From assembly GCF_002845745.1 (NCBI RefSeq), contig NZ_PIUM01000011.1:62001-126000 (forward strand): a DNA stretch of 64,000 nucleotides, written 5' to 3'. This stretch comes from Telmatospirillum siberiense. GTDB taxonomy: Bacteria > Pseudomonadota > Alphaproteobacteria > Rhodospirillales > Magnetospirillaceae. Positions 36,299 through 45,110 of this stretch are shown here, piece by piece. Position 1 is the first letter of the stretch, and every line of letters starts with the position of its first letter. Made by a program: the position numbers and the translations under genes. A model generated the notes under the pieces. That model did not search any database and had not been told where the DNA came from. It saw only the letters and a program-made list of their open reading frames with translations.

Positions 36299-37081
36299 AT
36301 GATCATCGGGACTCGAATACGGAAATTTCTTCGCATCATACAGGTTCCGGCGTTTCGTCGTGCCTTGATGCATGGTGTGGCCGCGACTGTCGAGCATGCC
36401 GGTCCATTGCGGGGGTTGAGTGTGGCATCCGTGTTGGATATCGGTGCGAACAATGGACAATTCGCGCTGCTTGCCCGTCACTTGTGGCCGGCGGCCAGGA
36501 TTTCGAGTTTTGAGCCGCTTGCCGACGCGAGTGCACGCTTTTCCTCTGTCTTAGGGAACGATCCGTCGGTCAATCTTTTCAATGTGGCATTGGGGGTGGA
36601 GCGCGGCGAAGCGGATTTCCATGTTTCAAGGCGTGCCGATTCGTCGTCGATGCTGGCGATCACCAACCGTCAGACCGCGATGTTTCCCGGCACCGAAGAG
36701 ATCTCGATGATCAAGGTGCCCGTCGATCGGCTTGACGCTCTGTTGACGGCCAATGAATTGCGGCCTCCCGTACTGTTGAAAATTGATGTGCAGGGCTTCG
36801 AAATCCCGGTGCTGGAAGGCAGCACTGGGATAATAGACCGCGTTGATCACGTTTATTGCGAATGTTCCTTTAAAGAGTTGTATCAGGGACAAGCCTTGGC
36901 TCATCAGGTTGTCCGCTGGCTCGATGACCGGGGGTTCGCGCTACGGGGGGTCTATAACCTATCATACGATGGAGATGGCCGGGCCGTTCAGGGGGATTTC
37001 CTGTTCGAGCGGCTTATTCCTGCCTTCCAGGAGGAGCGTCCTTTCGGTCACTCCTCAAAGAGTGTCCCTGAAACGGTCTAA
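36299..37081 (+). CDS. FkbM family methyltransferase
   Basis: A 260-residue methyltransferase with motif I SVLDIGANNGQFALLA near 44-59 and the FkbM signature LLKIDVQGFEIPVLEGS near 159-175. It stands alone on the plus strand between two minus-strand blocks. Upstream of the ATG at 36299 there is no good ribosome site; the next in-frame ATG at 36371 is also weak, so the start is uncertain by 24 residues. The methylated acceptor is probably a sugar of the exopolysaccharide. Confidence 0.86.
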   Translation: MIIGTRIRKFLRIIQVPAFRRALMHGVAATVEHAGPLRGLSVASVLDIGANNGQFALLARHLWPAARISSFEPLADASARFSSVLGNDPSVNLFNVALGVERGEADFHVSRRADSSSMLAITNRQTAMFPGTEEISMIKVPVDRLDALLTANELRPPVLLKIDVQGFEIPVLEGSTGIIDRVDHVYCECSFKELYQGQALAHQVVRWLDDRGFALRGVYNLSYDGDGRAVQGDFLFERLIPAFQEERPFGHSSKSVPETV

Positions 37082-37127
37082 TAAGTGACGGGGAAAGTTC
37101 GTCATCATGACTTTTTCGCAAATCGCC

Positions 37128-38345
37128 CTAAATGCCGCGTTTCGAGGCCGGGGGCGTCGCCACCTCCGCCACGGCCCCTCGAACTCCCAAGGCCGATACG
37201 ACGGACCATAGTTTGTCCGACGTTACGTTGATGTCGAGATTGTTCTCTGCATAGGAACGAGCGGTTCGGCACATCCGGGCATAAGTCTCGTCAGGGATGG
37301 CGCGGGCACGTTCGATTGCCGCGGCGATGTTTTCTTCGGTTTTGTCGAACAGCAGTCCGAGACCGTCCGTTTCGGCGAAGTCCCAGGCCAGTCCCTTGCT
37401 TACTAGTACCGGACGTCCACTTGCCAGAGACTCCGCCACGCAGTTGCCGAAATTCTCGCGAATGTCGTTTGCTTCGATTCCAGATGGCAGGACCAGGAAA
37501 TCCGAATGCGCAAGGACAGTGGAGATTTCGTTTCGAGGGAGATAGCCGGTCAGTTCGATTGCCCCCGCGGACTGTTCGACGAGGGCTTTGAATCGGTCGC
37601 CATAGTTTCCTCGGCCTTGGACATCACCGACTACAATCACCCGCTCGCCCTGCTGGCGGTTGGCGAGCCATATTTCCAGGAACCGATTGATCCCCTTTTC
37701 ACGGGAAATGCGGCCTACATAGCAAAAGGTTAGTCTCTTTTGGCGTGCCGTTGGAGCGATGGGCCAGGACGTAAGATCCAATCCGTTCGGTACGAGCACA
37801 CTGCGAGCCTCGGGCAGAAGGTCCCGGATCCCCTGTTGTTCAAGGTCGCTGGTGATATGGATGTAGGCCGCCGCACGCATGGTGGGTAATGTCAGGCAGC
37901 GGTAGAAAAGCCATTTGTGCGGTTTGTCCGCTTTTATCGTGGCGACTGTGCTCCTCATTAATCCACCCCTTGGCGCGACGACGAACGGTCGCCTAAGACA
38001 GGTGCAGACGAGGGCTGCGAGAGTGGTCGGCCAGTTGGCGATGCCGCAGATATATACGGTGTGAGCCGCCAGGCAGCTTCTTAACACGCTGAGCAATGCT
38101 CCCGGACCAAACCCCCAACGCTTGAACAGAATAGCTCGGAAAAGATCGACGCGTACGAAATGGGGCAGGCCGATTGCGGCCGCCGTGACACGTCCTTCCG
38201 TTGAGCCATCGCTGACGCAGAGACGGAATGAGTACTGCTTTCGGGCCCACGCCGAGCATAGGTTGAAGGCGCTTTCGGCGACGCCGCCATAACCCTTGGC
38301 CGGCGTTACATGAGTAGCCACCATCGTCACGGTGGTTTTGCTCAT
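37128..38345 (-). CDS. Glycosyltransferase family 4
   Basis: A 405-residue GT-B enzyme. The N-terminal domain starts TVTMVATHVTPAKGYGGVAE. The donor domain has FCYVGRISREKGINRFLEIW and the EX7E motif in ENFGNCVAESLASGRPVLVS. Its start overlaps the stop of the family 2 gene by four bases (ATGA type), so these two glycosyltransferases are co-translated and probably add neighbouring sugars. Third in the minus-strand set GT4 (39236), GT2 (38342), GT4 (this). Confidence 0.9.
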   Translation of the reverse strand: MSKTTVTMVATHVTPAKGYGGVAESAFNLCSAWARKQYSFRLCVSDGSTEGRVTAAAIGLPHFVRVDLFRAILFKRWGFGPGALLSVLRSCLAAHTVYICGIANWPTTLAALVCTCLRRPFVVAPRGGLMRSTVATIKADKPHKWLFYRCLTLPTMRAAAYIHITSDLEQQGIRDLLPEARSVLVPNGLDLTSWPIAPTARQKRLTFCYVGRISREKGINRFLEIWLANRQQGERVIVVGDVQGRGNYGDRFKALVEQSAGAIELTGYLPRNEISTVLAHSDFLVLPSGIEANDIRENFGNCVAESLASGRPVLVSKGLAWDFAETDGLGLLFDKTEENIAAAIERARAIPDETYARMCRTARSYAENNLDINVTSDKLWSVVSALGVRGAVAEVATPPASKRGI

Positions 38346-39223
38346 TTGCCATCTTTCACGGTGCCGTTACCAAGTTTGATCAGGCCTTTGGTGAATTCGA
38401 ACCAAGTATACATCATCGCATATTCAAAACCGTACCGTCCGTCGCGAAACCCTCCACGCCAGAAGTAATGGAAGAAGAAGCGACCGGGAACGCGTACCAG
38501 GGCGCTCTGGAAGAGCAGGCTTAGTTTTGCCCGGGCGGTTGGCAGTCCATCATAACTGGATTTCAGGTTCGCTTCCTGGGCTGCCAGTTTCACATGCTTG
38601 TGCAGCCATGAAACAAGGTCGCCATCGAACCAGTCATGGAGATAGGGGATATCGATCAGCAATTCCCGGGCATCGGCATTCGCGGCCTCGCCATGATTGG
38701 TATGATTGGGAACGAAATGGGCATGACCCCGGCGGACCAATCGGGGATGATACATCGGATAGGCTGGTACATAGCGTAGTGGCTTTCCCTTGAAGTAAAG
38801 AATTGAGGCCACCTGCCCGACGTCGAAATCGTCGCGGTCTTTTATTTCAGTCTCAAACCAGTCATAAAATTTTTGTGGGAAAACTTCGTCAGCATCGATG
38901 AAAAGAACCCATTTGCTGGTGATATCGCATTGTCGCAAGGCAAAGTTGCGTTGCGCGGAAAAACCGCTCCAAGGGTTCGTCGTTACTTTGCATCCGTCGG
39001 CTTCGGCGATGCCGACTGTTCCGTCGGTGCTGCCACAATCGACCACCAGGACCGGATAGCGTTGAGGAATCGCGGCCAGACAGGTGGAAAGCCGTCGCGC
39101 TTCGTTCAGCGTCAGGATCACGACCGTCAAATTCGCGTTGTTTGACGGGCGAAAGGGCACGCGGGAGGAGGTTGAGGTGGGGCCGTCGCTTTCTAATATT
39201 TCTCTTACACGAACTTCGGCCAC
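38342..39223 (-). CDS. Glycosyltransferase family 2 (WaaE/LpcC-like)
   Basis: A 293-residue GT-A enzyme. The core from residue 32 has LTVVILTLNEARRLSTCLAA, the nucleotide-binding VDCGSTDGT, and the metal-binding DADE in WVLFIDADEVFPQ. The middle stretch with AYPMYHPRLVRRGHAHF and the C-terminal hydrophobic segment near 240-275 are typical of the beta-1,4-glucosyltransferase (WaaE/KdtX) branch. Start by ATG at 39223, 12 bases after the stop of the upstream GT4. It adds a hexose to the lipid-linked unit on the cytoplasmic face. Confidence 0.89.
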   Translation of the reverse strand: MAEVRVREILESDGPTSTSSRVPFRPSNNANLTVVILTLNEARRLSTCLAAIPQRYPVLVVDCGSTDGTVGIAEADGCKVTTNPWSGFSAQRNFALRQCDITSKWVLFIDADEVFPQKFYDWFETEIKDRDDFDVGQVASILYFKGKPLRYVPAYPMYHPRLVRRGHAHFVPNHTNHGEAANADARELLIDIPYLHDWFDGDLVSWLHKHVKLAAQEANLKSSYDGLPTARAKLSLLFQSALVRVPGRFFFHYFWRGGFRDGRYGFEYAMMYTWFEFTKGLIKLGNGTVKDGK

Positions 39224-39235
39224 CTCCGTCTCCCC

Positions 39236-40525
39236 TCAACGCCCGTTATGCATAAATGTTGGCGTGACAGAAGACAGAACCCTCTCGAACCGATCGGCGA
39301 TAACCGAGGCATCGAACATCTTCTCGGCGTAGATTCGTCCATGACGGCCCATGAATTCACGCATCGAGGCGTCGCTCAACATATCGTCGGCTGCCGCAAT
39401 CAATCCTTCGACGTCTCTTGGCGCGATAACGCGCCCCGCTTCCGCGCGTCTGACTGTTTCCGCCGCCAAATTGGACAGCGGTACCGACAGCAAGATGGCC
39501 TTGCCGGCGCTAAGATAGCTAAGCACCTTGGAGGGAACCGAGAAAATACCGGCGCTTTCCTCGAGAATGGCCAGGAGAAGATCTCCCGTCCCCAAGACTT
39601 CCGAGAGGCGGTTGTAAGGCTGGTAGGGCAGCAGGATCAAATTATCGAGTCCAAGTGCCGCCTTTCGTTCGGCCAGCCAGGCGGCGCCCATGCCTTCCGA
39701 AATCACCACGATACGGACATCGGGCTGGGATTGGAAATGGGCGGCCAGACGTTCAAAGATCGCGGGGTTGTGCTTGAACCCAAGCGTGCCGGAATAAAGG
39801 AGCACCCGCTTGTCCGTCAGGCCCTGTTCCTCCGACCAGGCGTTGCGCCGCGGCCGCGGCTGAATCTCATTCAACGGGGCCCAATTCTCGATGACGTGGC
39901 AGTCGTCCCGGGCAACACCCATCTGCGAGCAGATATCCAGGAAATGGCTGGTGATGACGACCACGGCCGCGCTTTGGCGCAACATCCTGGCTTCCTGGAA
40001 CCGATAAAATCTGGCGATCTGTTTTCCCAGGATGGGAAGTTTCTGGGGAAGGATCTTCTCCATGGCGACGCTGGCCACGTCTTGCAGCCAATGCACCATG
40101 GGAATGTGGTGGTTTCGGCATGCGGCATTGATTTCGAGTTGGGAATCGATGGGGGTGTTCGCTGAGATCACGACGTCCGGAGACGATTCGATTATGGCGC
40201 GGGCGGCCACCTTTCCATACTCCACCTCCTGAAACCGCCGGCGGATGAACGAAAATTTTTGGAAATTCCCCGGGATGGAGAGTCCTCGGCTGCGATAGCC
40301 TTCCGCCAGCCCCTTCCCCCCGGTCGCCTGAGGGGCTTGGCACTGCGTGAAGTAGAGGTGCTGGACGACATGCCCGCGACTCGCCAGTTCCTTGCACAAA
40401 TCGAATGGAAAGGCGTGACCGGCATAATCGTGCACGGCAATCCGCAGGCATGAATTTTGTCTGGCGGAAAATTGATTCAGGGATATTTTGTCTATTACGT
40501 CATTTTGTGTATTTGCTTTTGACAT
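39236..40525 (-). CDS. Glycosyltransferase family 4, WcaI-like
   Basis: A 429-residue GT-B enzyme. The start LRIAVHDYAGHAFPFDLCKE, the donor-side VLLYSGTLGFKHNPAIFERL and the late VPSKVLSYLSAGKAILLSVP are the signatures of the WcaI-like branch found in colanic-acid-type loci. The first 25 residues before the fold may be an extension; no better start could be found. It lies just downstream (23 bases) of the initiating phosphosugar transferase and is probably the second enzyme in repeat-unit assembly. Confidence 0.89.
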   Translation of the reverse strand: MSKANTQNDVIDKISLNQFSARQNSCLRIAVHDYAGHAFPFDLCKELASRGHVVQHLYFTQCQAPQATGGKGLAEGYRSRGLSIPGNFQKFSFIRRRFQEVEYGKVAARAIIESSPDVVISANTPIDSQLEINAACRNHHIPMVHWLQDVASVAMEKILPQKLPILGKQIARFYRFQEARMLRQSAAVVVITSHFLDICSQMGVARDDCHVIENWAPLNEIQPRPRRNAWSEEQGLTDKRVLLYSGTLGFKHNPAIFERLAAHFQSQPDVRIVVISEGMGAAWLAERKAALGLDNLILLPYQPYNRLSEVLGTGDLLLAILEESAGIFSVPSKVLSYLSAGKAILLSVPLSNLAAETVRRAEAGRVIAPRDVEGLIAAADDMLSDASMREFMGRHGRIYAEKMFDASVIADRFERVLSSVTPTFMHNGR

Positions 40526-40548
40526 TTTATGCGACGCTGTTTGTTGAT

Positions 40549-41967
40549 TTAGTATGCATTACTTTTTTCGAATACGACGAATATCGTCTTTATCATTATT
40601 TTTATATCAAGCCAGATCGACCAATGTTCGATGTAGTAGAGGTCGAACTCCACGCGTTTCAGAATTTTTTCTTCGTTATCCGTCTCTCCCCGCCATCCGT
40701 TGACCTGAGCCCAGCCGGTGATGCCCGGTTTGACGCGGTGACGGGCGACATAATTCTTGACGACATCCTCGTAATAGCGTTCGCCGGCCTTGGCTTTCAT
40801 GGCATGAGGGCGGGGCCCGACGATCGACATGTCGCCGTTGATGACATTGAAGATCTGCGGCAATTCGTCGAGGCTCAGCTTTCTCAGCCATCGGCCGACA
40901 CGGGTCACCCGATCGTCGTTCTTGGTCACCAGTTTGGCCGCATCGGCGTCGGTCGCGTCGATTCTGAGGGTGCGGAACTTGAAAATGGTGATGGGCAGGT
41001 TGGCATAGCCATAACGCTTCTGCCGAAAGATGGCGGGGCCGGGGCTGTCCAGCTTGATCAGGACGGCGATCAAGCCCATCACCGGAGCCAGCAAGACCAC
41101 GGAGCAAAGGGCGACGGTGAGGTCCAGAATACGCTTGTGCAGCGGTTTCCAATGCTTGAGCGGACGCTCGCTGATATGGCCCAGCAGTCCCTCGTCTCGC
41201 AATTCGAAGCGTTTGAAGTCGATGGAGCGCACCGGCAGGTCGACGGTCAGGCTGACGTCCACCGGCAGTGCCGACAGGGTCACGATGGCTTCACGCAAAC
41301 GGTGATGATCGATGCGTGGCAGCGAAAGGATCACCTCGTCGATGCCCTCCTCCTTGGCCAAGGTGGCGATATCTTCCAAATCGAAAACGCCGGCCAGGCT
41401 GAGGGTACTGTCCCGGGAGGTATGAAAACGGCGTAGCGCCTTCTCTCGCGTTTCGTCCGTCGTGACCAGGGCGACCCGGCGTTGGAACTTTCCCTGTCGC
41501 GACCAAAAGATGATCAGGCGGGCCACTCCGACGCGGCCAAGCAGCAATGTGGTCAGGGAGCCGGAGAACCACAGCAGGACCCAGCCTCTGGAAATTTCCG
41601 ATGACGATTTAGCCAGGAAAGCCAGGGCCAGTCCCGTCACCAAGACCAGAATCCAGGCGAGGGTAATGCGTGAAAACTGCCAGCGAAGGCGGATCAGATT
41701 ACGGAAATCGTAAGTCCCCGCGAGATGCAGGGCGCGGCAGGTGCCGATCGCTCCGATAAAACCATAAAGAGAATAGGTAATGATTCCGTCTCTACCATCC
41801 GAGAAGCGGCCGAGATAAACTAGATGGCTGACCAGGGCGCCGATGGCGATAACGGCTGCGTCGTACAAACGCATGCAGTCGAGAACGATTTTCTGGGTAA
41901 GAACGAAGCCGGAATGCTTTTTGGCGGCGGCGGAATAATGAAAGGAACTGGCAGTCGTTTCCAACAT
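40549..41967 (-). CDS. Undecaprenyl-phosphate glucose phosphotransferase, WcaJ-like
   Basis: A 472-residue polyprenyl-phosphate hexose-1-phosphate transferase that starts repeat-unit synthesis by moving glucose-1-phosphate or galactose-1-phosphate to the lipid carrier. Four N-terminal helices and a CoA-binding-like middle domain precede a fifth helix (VALCSVVLLAPVMGLIAVLI) and the catalytic domain with IFKFRTLR, KLSLDELPQIFNV, SIVGPRPHA and VKPGITGWAQVNGWRGETD. The ATG at 41967 follows GGGGGAAG; the reading to 42153 adds 62 residues with no family support. First gene of its minus-strand operon. A perfect palindrome lies about 90 bases upstream. Confidence 0.93.
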   Translation of the reverse strand: MLETTASSFHYSAAAKKHSGFVLTQKIVLDCMRLYDAAVIAIGALVSHLVYLGRFSDGRDGIITYSLYGFIGAIGTCRALHLAGTYDFRNLIRLRWQFSRITLAWILVLVTGLALAFLAKSSSEISRGWVLLWFSGSLTTLLLGRVGVARLIIFWSRQGKFQRRVALVTTDETREKALRRFHTSRDSTLSLAGVFDLEDIATLAKEEGIDEVILSLPRIDHHRLREAIVTLSALPVDVSLTVDLPVRSIDFKRFELRDEGLLGHISERPLKHWKPLHKRILDLTVALCSVVLLAPVMGLIAVLIKLDSPGPAIFRQKRYGYANLPITIFKFRTLRIDATDADAAKLVTKNDDRVTRVGRWLRKLSLDELPQIFNVINGDMSIVGPRPHAMKAKAGERYYEDVVKNYVARHRVKPGITGWAQVNGWRGETDNEEKILKRVEFDLYYIEHWSIWLDIKIMIKTIFVVFEKSNAY

Positions 41968-42440
41968 GGCGAGCTTCCCCCAAAAACGCAAAAAAAACCC
42001 ACGTATCCCGCAACCCAGCCAGTTCCAGGCAGATGCGGCCCTCCCTGCGATTCTTTGTATTTTAGTAAAATACTCTGGATTTCGCTGCGCTGCAACCAAA
42101 GGGAGTCTTTTCGGGATATGGATTAACGATATAGACGAGTCGGGGTTCGGCATATATCTAAATGATTGATGCTAGTAGTATGCAATAATTTTTGTACGGT
42201 TATTGTGGGCGCCTCGCGATCTCGAAGATTGTCGTGGTGAGTTTGGTGAGCATGGACTTTTCCCGGGCCTCATAAGGGGGTGGCTATCTTCGAAAAAGTT
42301 CCCGATATAGAGTGGGGAGCCTGTCAGCCGGCCAGCCAAAAGCGATGGTGGCGCCGAGAAGGGGGGCGGCAATGGGGGCTCGGGGGTGATGGGGGTTGCA
42401 TGGCCTTCGGTTGTGATGCTGCGAGATTGAACGCTTTAGT
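41968..42440. other. Divergent intergenic region upstream of initiating transferase
   Basis: A 473-base gap between the WcaJ-like gene (minus) and the phosphatase gene (plus). It contains the 17-base palindrome at 42057-42073 and A+T-rich patches at about 42050-42080 and 42145-42200. Promoters for both directions must be here. No gene is supported. Confidence 0.55.
42057..42073. promoter_or_regulatory. Perfect 17-base palindrome, candidate operator
   Basis: GTATTTTAGTAAAATAC has two eight-base arms around one central G, in a surrounding that is otherwise G+C-rich. It lies 90 bases upstream of the WcaJ-like start and 367 bases upstream of the phosphatase start. A half-site TAAAATAC recurs upstream of atoD near 45138. 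The binding protein is unknown. Confidence 0.55.
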
Positions 42441-43229
42441 ATGATTTTCTCCCCTTCGAAATTATTGTCGTTCCTGAGTGGGCTGGCCGGGCAGGGCGGG
42501 GATGTCGATCGGCCGCCGGAGGTTCCCGCCGGCCGCCGTCTTTACGTCATCGGCGATATTCACGGCCGGGCCGACCTGCTGATGACGTTGCGTCGGCAGA
42601 TCCGGGAGGATGCCGAAGGGCGTGGGGCGGCACGCAATGTCGTCATCCATATCGGCGACTACGTCGACCGCGGCGAGGAATCACATCGCGTCCTCGATAT
42701 GCTTCTCGATGACCCCCTGCCGGATTTTGAAAGCATTCATCTGCTGGGCAATCACGAGAAAAGCCTGCTTCAGTTTCTTGCCGACGCTTCAATCGGCCCG
42801 TATTGGGTGCGTTATGGGGGCGACGCGACGCTTTACAGCTTCGGCGTCCGTCCACCGGCCGCCTCCGCCTCGGCTGCCGAGTTCGAACGGGCCCGTCAGC
42901 TTTTTGCCTCAAATTTTCCGTCTCGCTACCGCAGCTTCCTGGAAACGCTGTCCTGCGCCCATGAGGAGGGGGACTATCTTTTCGTCCATGCCGGTATCCG
43001 GCCGGGAATCCCCCTGGACCGGCAATCGCCGGACGACCTGTTGTGGATCCGGGAGGATTTTCTTTTTTCCAACGCCTCGCATGGCAGGGTGGTGGTGCAC
43101 GGTCACAGCATCAGCGATCAGCCCGAGGTGCGGCACAACCGCATCGGTATCGATACCGGCGCTTTCGCCAGCGGACATCTGACTTGCCTAGTTCTCGAGG
43201 GGGCCGAACGGCGTTTTCTGCAGACCTGA
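42441..43229 (+). CDS. PPP-family metallophosphoesterase
   Basis: A 262-residue phosphatase with all PPP motifs: VIGDIHGRADLL near 35-46, IGDYVDRGEES near 71-81, LLGNHEKSLL near 103-112, FVHAGIRPG near 183-191 and VVHGHSIS near 221-228. Bacterial members remove phosphate from Ser/Thr proteins or split Ap4A. It lies between the initiating transferase and galE at the edge of the polysaccharide locus; similar genes sit at the same place in other alphaproteobacterial loci (general recollection). The Wzc-like kinase uses tyrosine, so a direct counter-role is not implied. Confidence 0.88.
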   Translation: MIFSPSKLLSFLSGLAGQGGDVDRPPEVPAGRRLYVIGDIHGRADLLMTLRRQIREDAEGRGAARNVVIHIGDYVDRGEESHRVLDMLLDDPLPDFESIHLLGNHEKSLLQFLADASIGPYWVRYGGDATLYSFGVRPPAASASAAEFERARQLFASNFPSRYRSFLETLSCAHEEGDYLFVHAGIRPGIPLDRQSPDDLLWIREDFLFSNASHGRVVVHGHSISDQPEVRHNRIGIDTGAFASGHLTCLVLEGAERRFLQT

Positions 43230-43384
43230 TGGAGCGGAAAATTCGTCAATTTCCGCTGAGTTGTCAAAGTCCTGTCAATTTCTGCTTACAATTATATGGC
43301 AATGAACGCGATTTCCTTGCGCGATCATTTTTGAAGAACCAATAATACCATTGATCTTGGTGACGGGTTGCTGAGGAGGGAGAT

Positions 43385-44371
43385 GTGAGTGACGTCGTTC
43401 TGGTGGCTGGCGGAGCTGGTTACATCGGAAGTCATGTGTGCAAGGCTCTCGCCGCCAATGGCTTTCTTCCCGTCACCTATGACAGTCTGGAGAAGGGGCA
43501 CGACTGGGCGATCAAATGGGGGCCGTTCGAACGAGGCGACATTCGTGACCGAGGCCGTTTGGATGAGGTTCTCGAGCGCTGGCGGCCGGTTGCGGTTTTG
43601 CACTTCGCCGCCTTTATCGAGGTGGGCGAATCCGTGCGGGATCCCGGCCGCTATTGGGATAATAACGTCGTCGGCAGCTTGACGCTGATCGCGGCTCTGC
43701 GTGATGCCGGAGTGCCCGCGATCGTGTTTTCATCGACGGCGGCCGTCTATGGAATGCCCGAGCGCGTTCCCGTCGATGAAAAGGCGGCTCTGGCGCCGGT
43801 CAATCCATACGGTGCCACCAAAATGACGGTGGAAACCATTCTTGATGATTTTGAGGCCGCGCATGGCCTACGGTCGGTGGCGTTGCGCTACTTCAACGCC
43901 GCCGGAGCGGATCCCGACGGGGAGATCGGTGAATGCCATTCGCCCGAGTCGCATCTGATCCCTTTGATCCTGGATGCGGCCATCGGGCGCCGATCCCACA
44001 TTTCACTCTATGGTGAGGACTATCCGACCCCGGATGGGACCTGTGTCCGCGACTACATTCATGTGACCGATCTTGCCTCGGCCCATGTCTTGGCGCTCAA
44101 GCGGCTGCTGGGGGGAGGGGCTTCGCTCCGCTGCAATTTGGGAAACGGTGCCGGCTTTTCCGTAAAGCAAGTGTTGGATGTCGCGCGCCGTGTCACCGGA
44201 AAGGCGATTCCCGCGGAAATTTGTCCGCGTCGCCCGGGAGACCCCGCCATCCTGGTCGCGGATTCGTCGCTCGCCATCCGTGAATTAGGGTGGGCGCCGC
44301 GTTTGGCCGCTTTGGAAACACAGGTGACCCATGCCTGGGCTTGGCATCAGCATCGCCCGGACCTGAAATAA
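43385..44371 (+). CDS. galE: UDP-glucose 4-epimerase
   Basis: Extended short-chain dehydrogenase of 328 residues that interconverts UDP-glucose and UDP-galactose and so supplies sugar donors for the locus. The NAD loop GGAGYIG is at 9-15, the catalytic pair Y142 and K146 in NPYGATKMTVE, and the serine triad in VFSSTAAVYG. The end RPGDPAILVADSSLAIRELG is typical of GalE. The start is GTG at 43385, after GAGGGAGAT. Last gene of the polysaccharide locus in this direction, 156 bases after the phosphatase gene. Confidence 0.94.
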   Translation: MSDVVLVAGGAGYIGSHVCKALAANGFLPVTYDSLEKGHDWAIKWGPFERGDIRDRGRLDEVLERWRPVAVLHFAAFIEVGESVRDPGRYWDNNVVGSLTLIAALRDAGVPAIVFSSTAAVYGMPERVPVDEKAALAPVNPYGATKMTVETILDDFEAAHGLRSVALRYFNAAGADPDGEIGECHSPESHLIPLILDAAIGRRSHISLYGEDYPTPDGTCVRDYIHVTDLASAHVLALKRLLGGGASLRCNLGNGAGFSVKQVLDVARRVTGKAIPAEICPRRPGDPAILVADSSLAIRELGWAPRLAALETQVTHAWAWHQHRPDLK

Positions 44372-44560
44372 CCCTGAAGACCTTTTGGCCCGCCTCGTTC
44401 GAACTGGGAACCGTACGTCTGATTCCCTTTGTCGCATCAGATATCGCCCGAGCCTTGGTATAAGGACTGTTGACATTCATGACGGCCGTTGCCCCCTTGA
44501 AGGGGGGGCGCCTTAAGGCTTCTCCCGTTGCCTCTGGTTCCCCAATGGCATGAACGGAAA

Positions 44561-44731
44561 CCCCGGATATTTTGAACCACCAAGGCACCAAGACACCAAG
44601 GCGTCTTTCGGATCAGCCGGCGGCGGTCAATCGGCGCCGCAGGCATTCGGCCGACGGCCGATGACGGGACGGGAAAATGCCGGTGACACACTCCGCCACC
44701 TTGGTGACTTGGTGCCTTGGTGGTTCATCAA
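44561..44731. repeat. Dispersed element A, copy 1, with long terminal inverted repeats
   Basis: The ends are inverted copies built on an eight-base motif repeated three times (ACCAAGGC, ACCAAGAC, ACCAAGGC) after GAACC. The left arm is 44574-44603 and the right arm 44696-44727. The inside contains CGCCGCAGGCATTC. A second copy in opposite orientation lies at 54975-55168. There is no open frame, so it would be a non-autonomous element or a structured repeat. Confidence 0.82.
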
Positions 44732-44802
44732 AAGCCGGAGCGCACCGGAACGATCAAGAGGACGAAGAGAATCTGGTCGTTTGCCGAATGTCAACAGGCC
44801 TT

Positions 44803-44914
44803 AGCCCATTGAGGGCTCTCGAGCCAATGCGAGCGAAAGCCCAAGGGTTTCGGAGAAACCCACCCGGCGCTTGAGGGCAGCGGTGATCGGTTCCGATCAC
44901 CGCAACATGGTATG
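44803..44914 (+). repeat. Dispersed palindromic element B, copy 1 (lacks first hairpin)
   Basis: Contains AGCCCATTGAGGGCTC, a middle segment ending CCCGGCGCTTGAGGGC, and the hairpin GCGGTGATCG-GT-TCCGATCACCGC variant near 44879-44903. Aligns with the full-length copy at 59465-59615 but lacks that copy's first hairpin. Confidence 0.72.
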
Positions 44915-44957
44915 AGTGGGGGCGCTCACCCGCATCCGTGATGCCCCGGAACGCCAC

Positions 44958-44992
44958 TGCGCAAAGTCTTGCGCAGAATGCAAAATATTGCG
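44958..44992. promoter_or_regulatory. Candidate upstream activator sites for the ato operon
   Basis: TGCGCAA-AGTC-TTGCGCA is a perfect 18-base palindrome at 44958-44975. A second, shorter site with the same GCAA-N4-TTGC core lies at 44980-44991, centred 19 bases further on. They are about 120 bases upstream of the sigma-54 type promoter, the usual distance for a sigma-54 activator. In E. coli AtoC binds an inverted palindrome upstream of atoDAEB; these sites could do the same here. Confidence 0.62.
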
Positions 44993-45095
44993 CGCGCCAC
45001 CTTTGATGTCCTGACGGGCGGACGATCTGGGGCTTGCGCGGAAAATCCCGGAAAACCCTCAGCGTTTCGGCCGTGCGGTCACTGATCGTAGGTGC

Positions 45096-45110
45096 TGGCA
45101 TGGATATTGC
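45096..45110 (+). promoter_or_regulatory. Sigma-54 type promoter of the atoDAEB operon
   Basis: TGGCATGGATATTGC matches the consensus TGGCACG-N4-TTGC with one change and exact spacing between GG and GC. It would start transcription near 45122, about 170 bases before atoD. The AtoC-like protein of this window carries the GAFTGA motif needed to activate sigma-54 polymerase. Confidence 0.7.
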
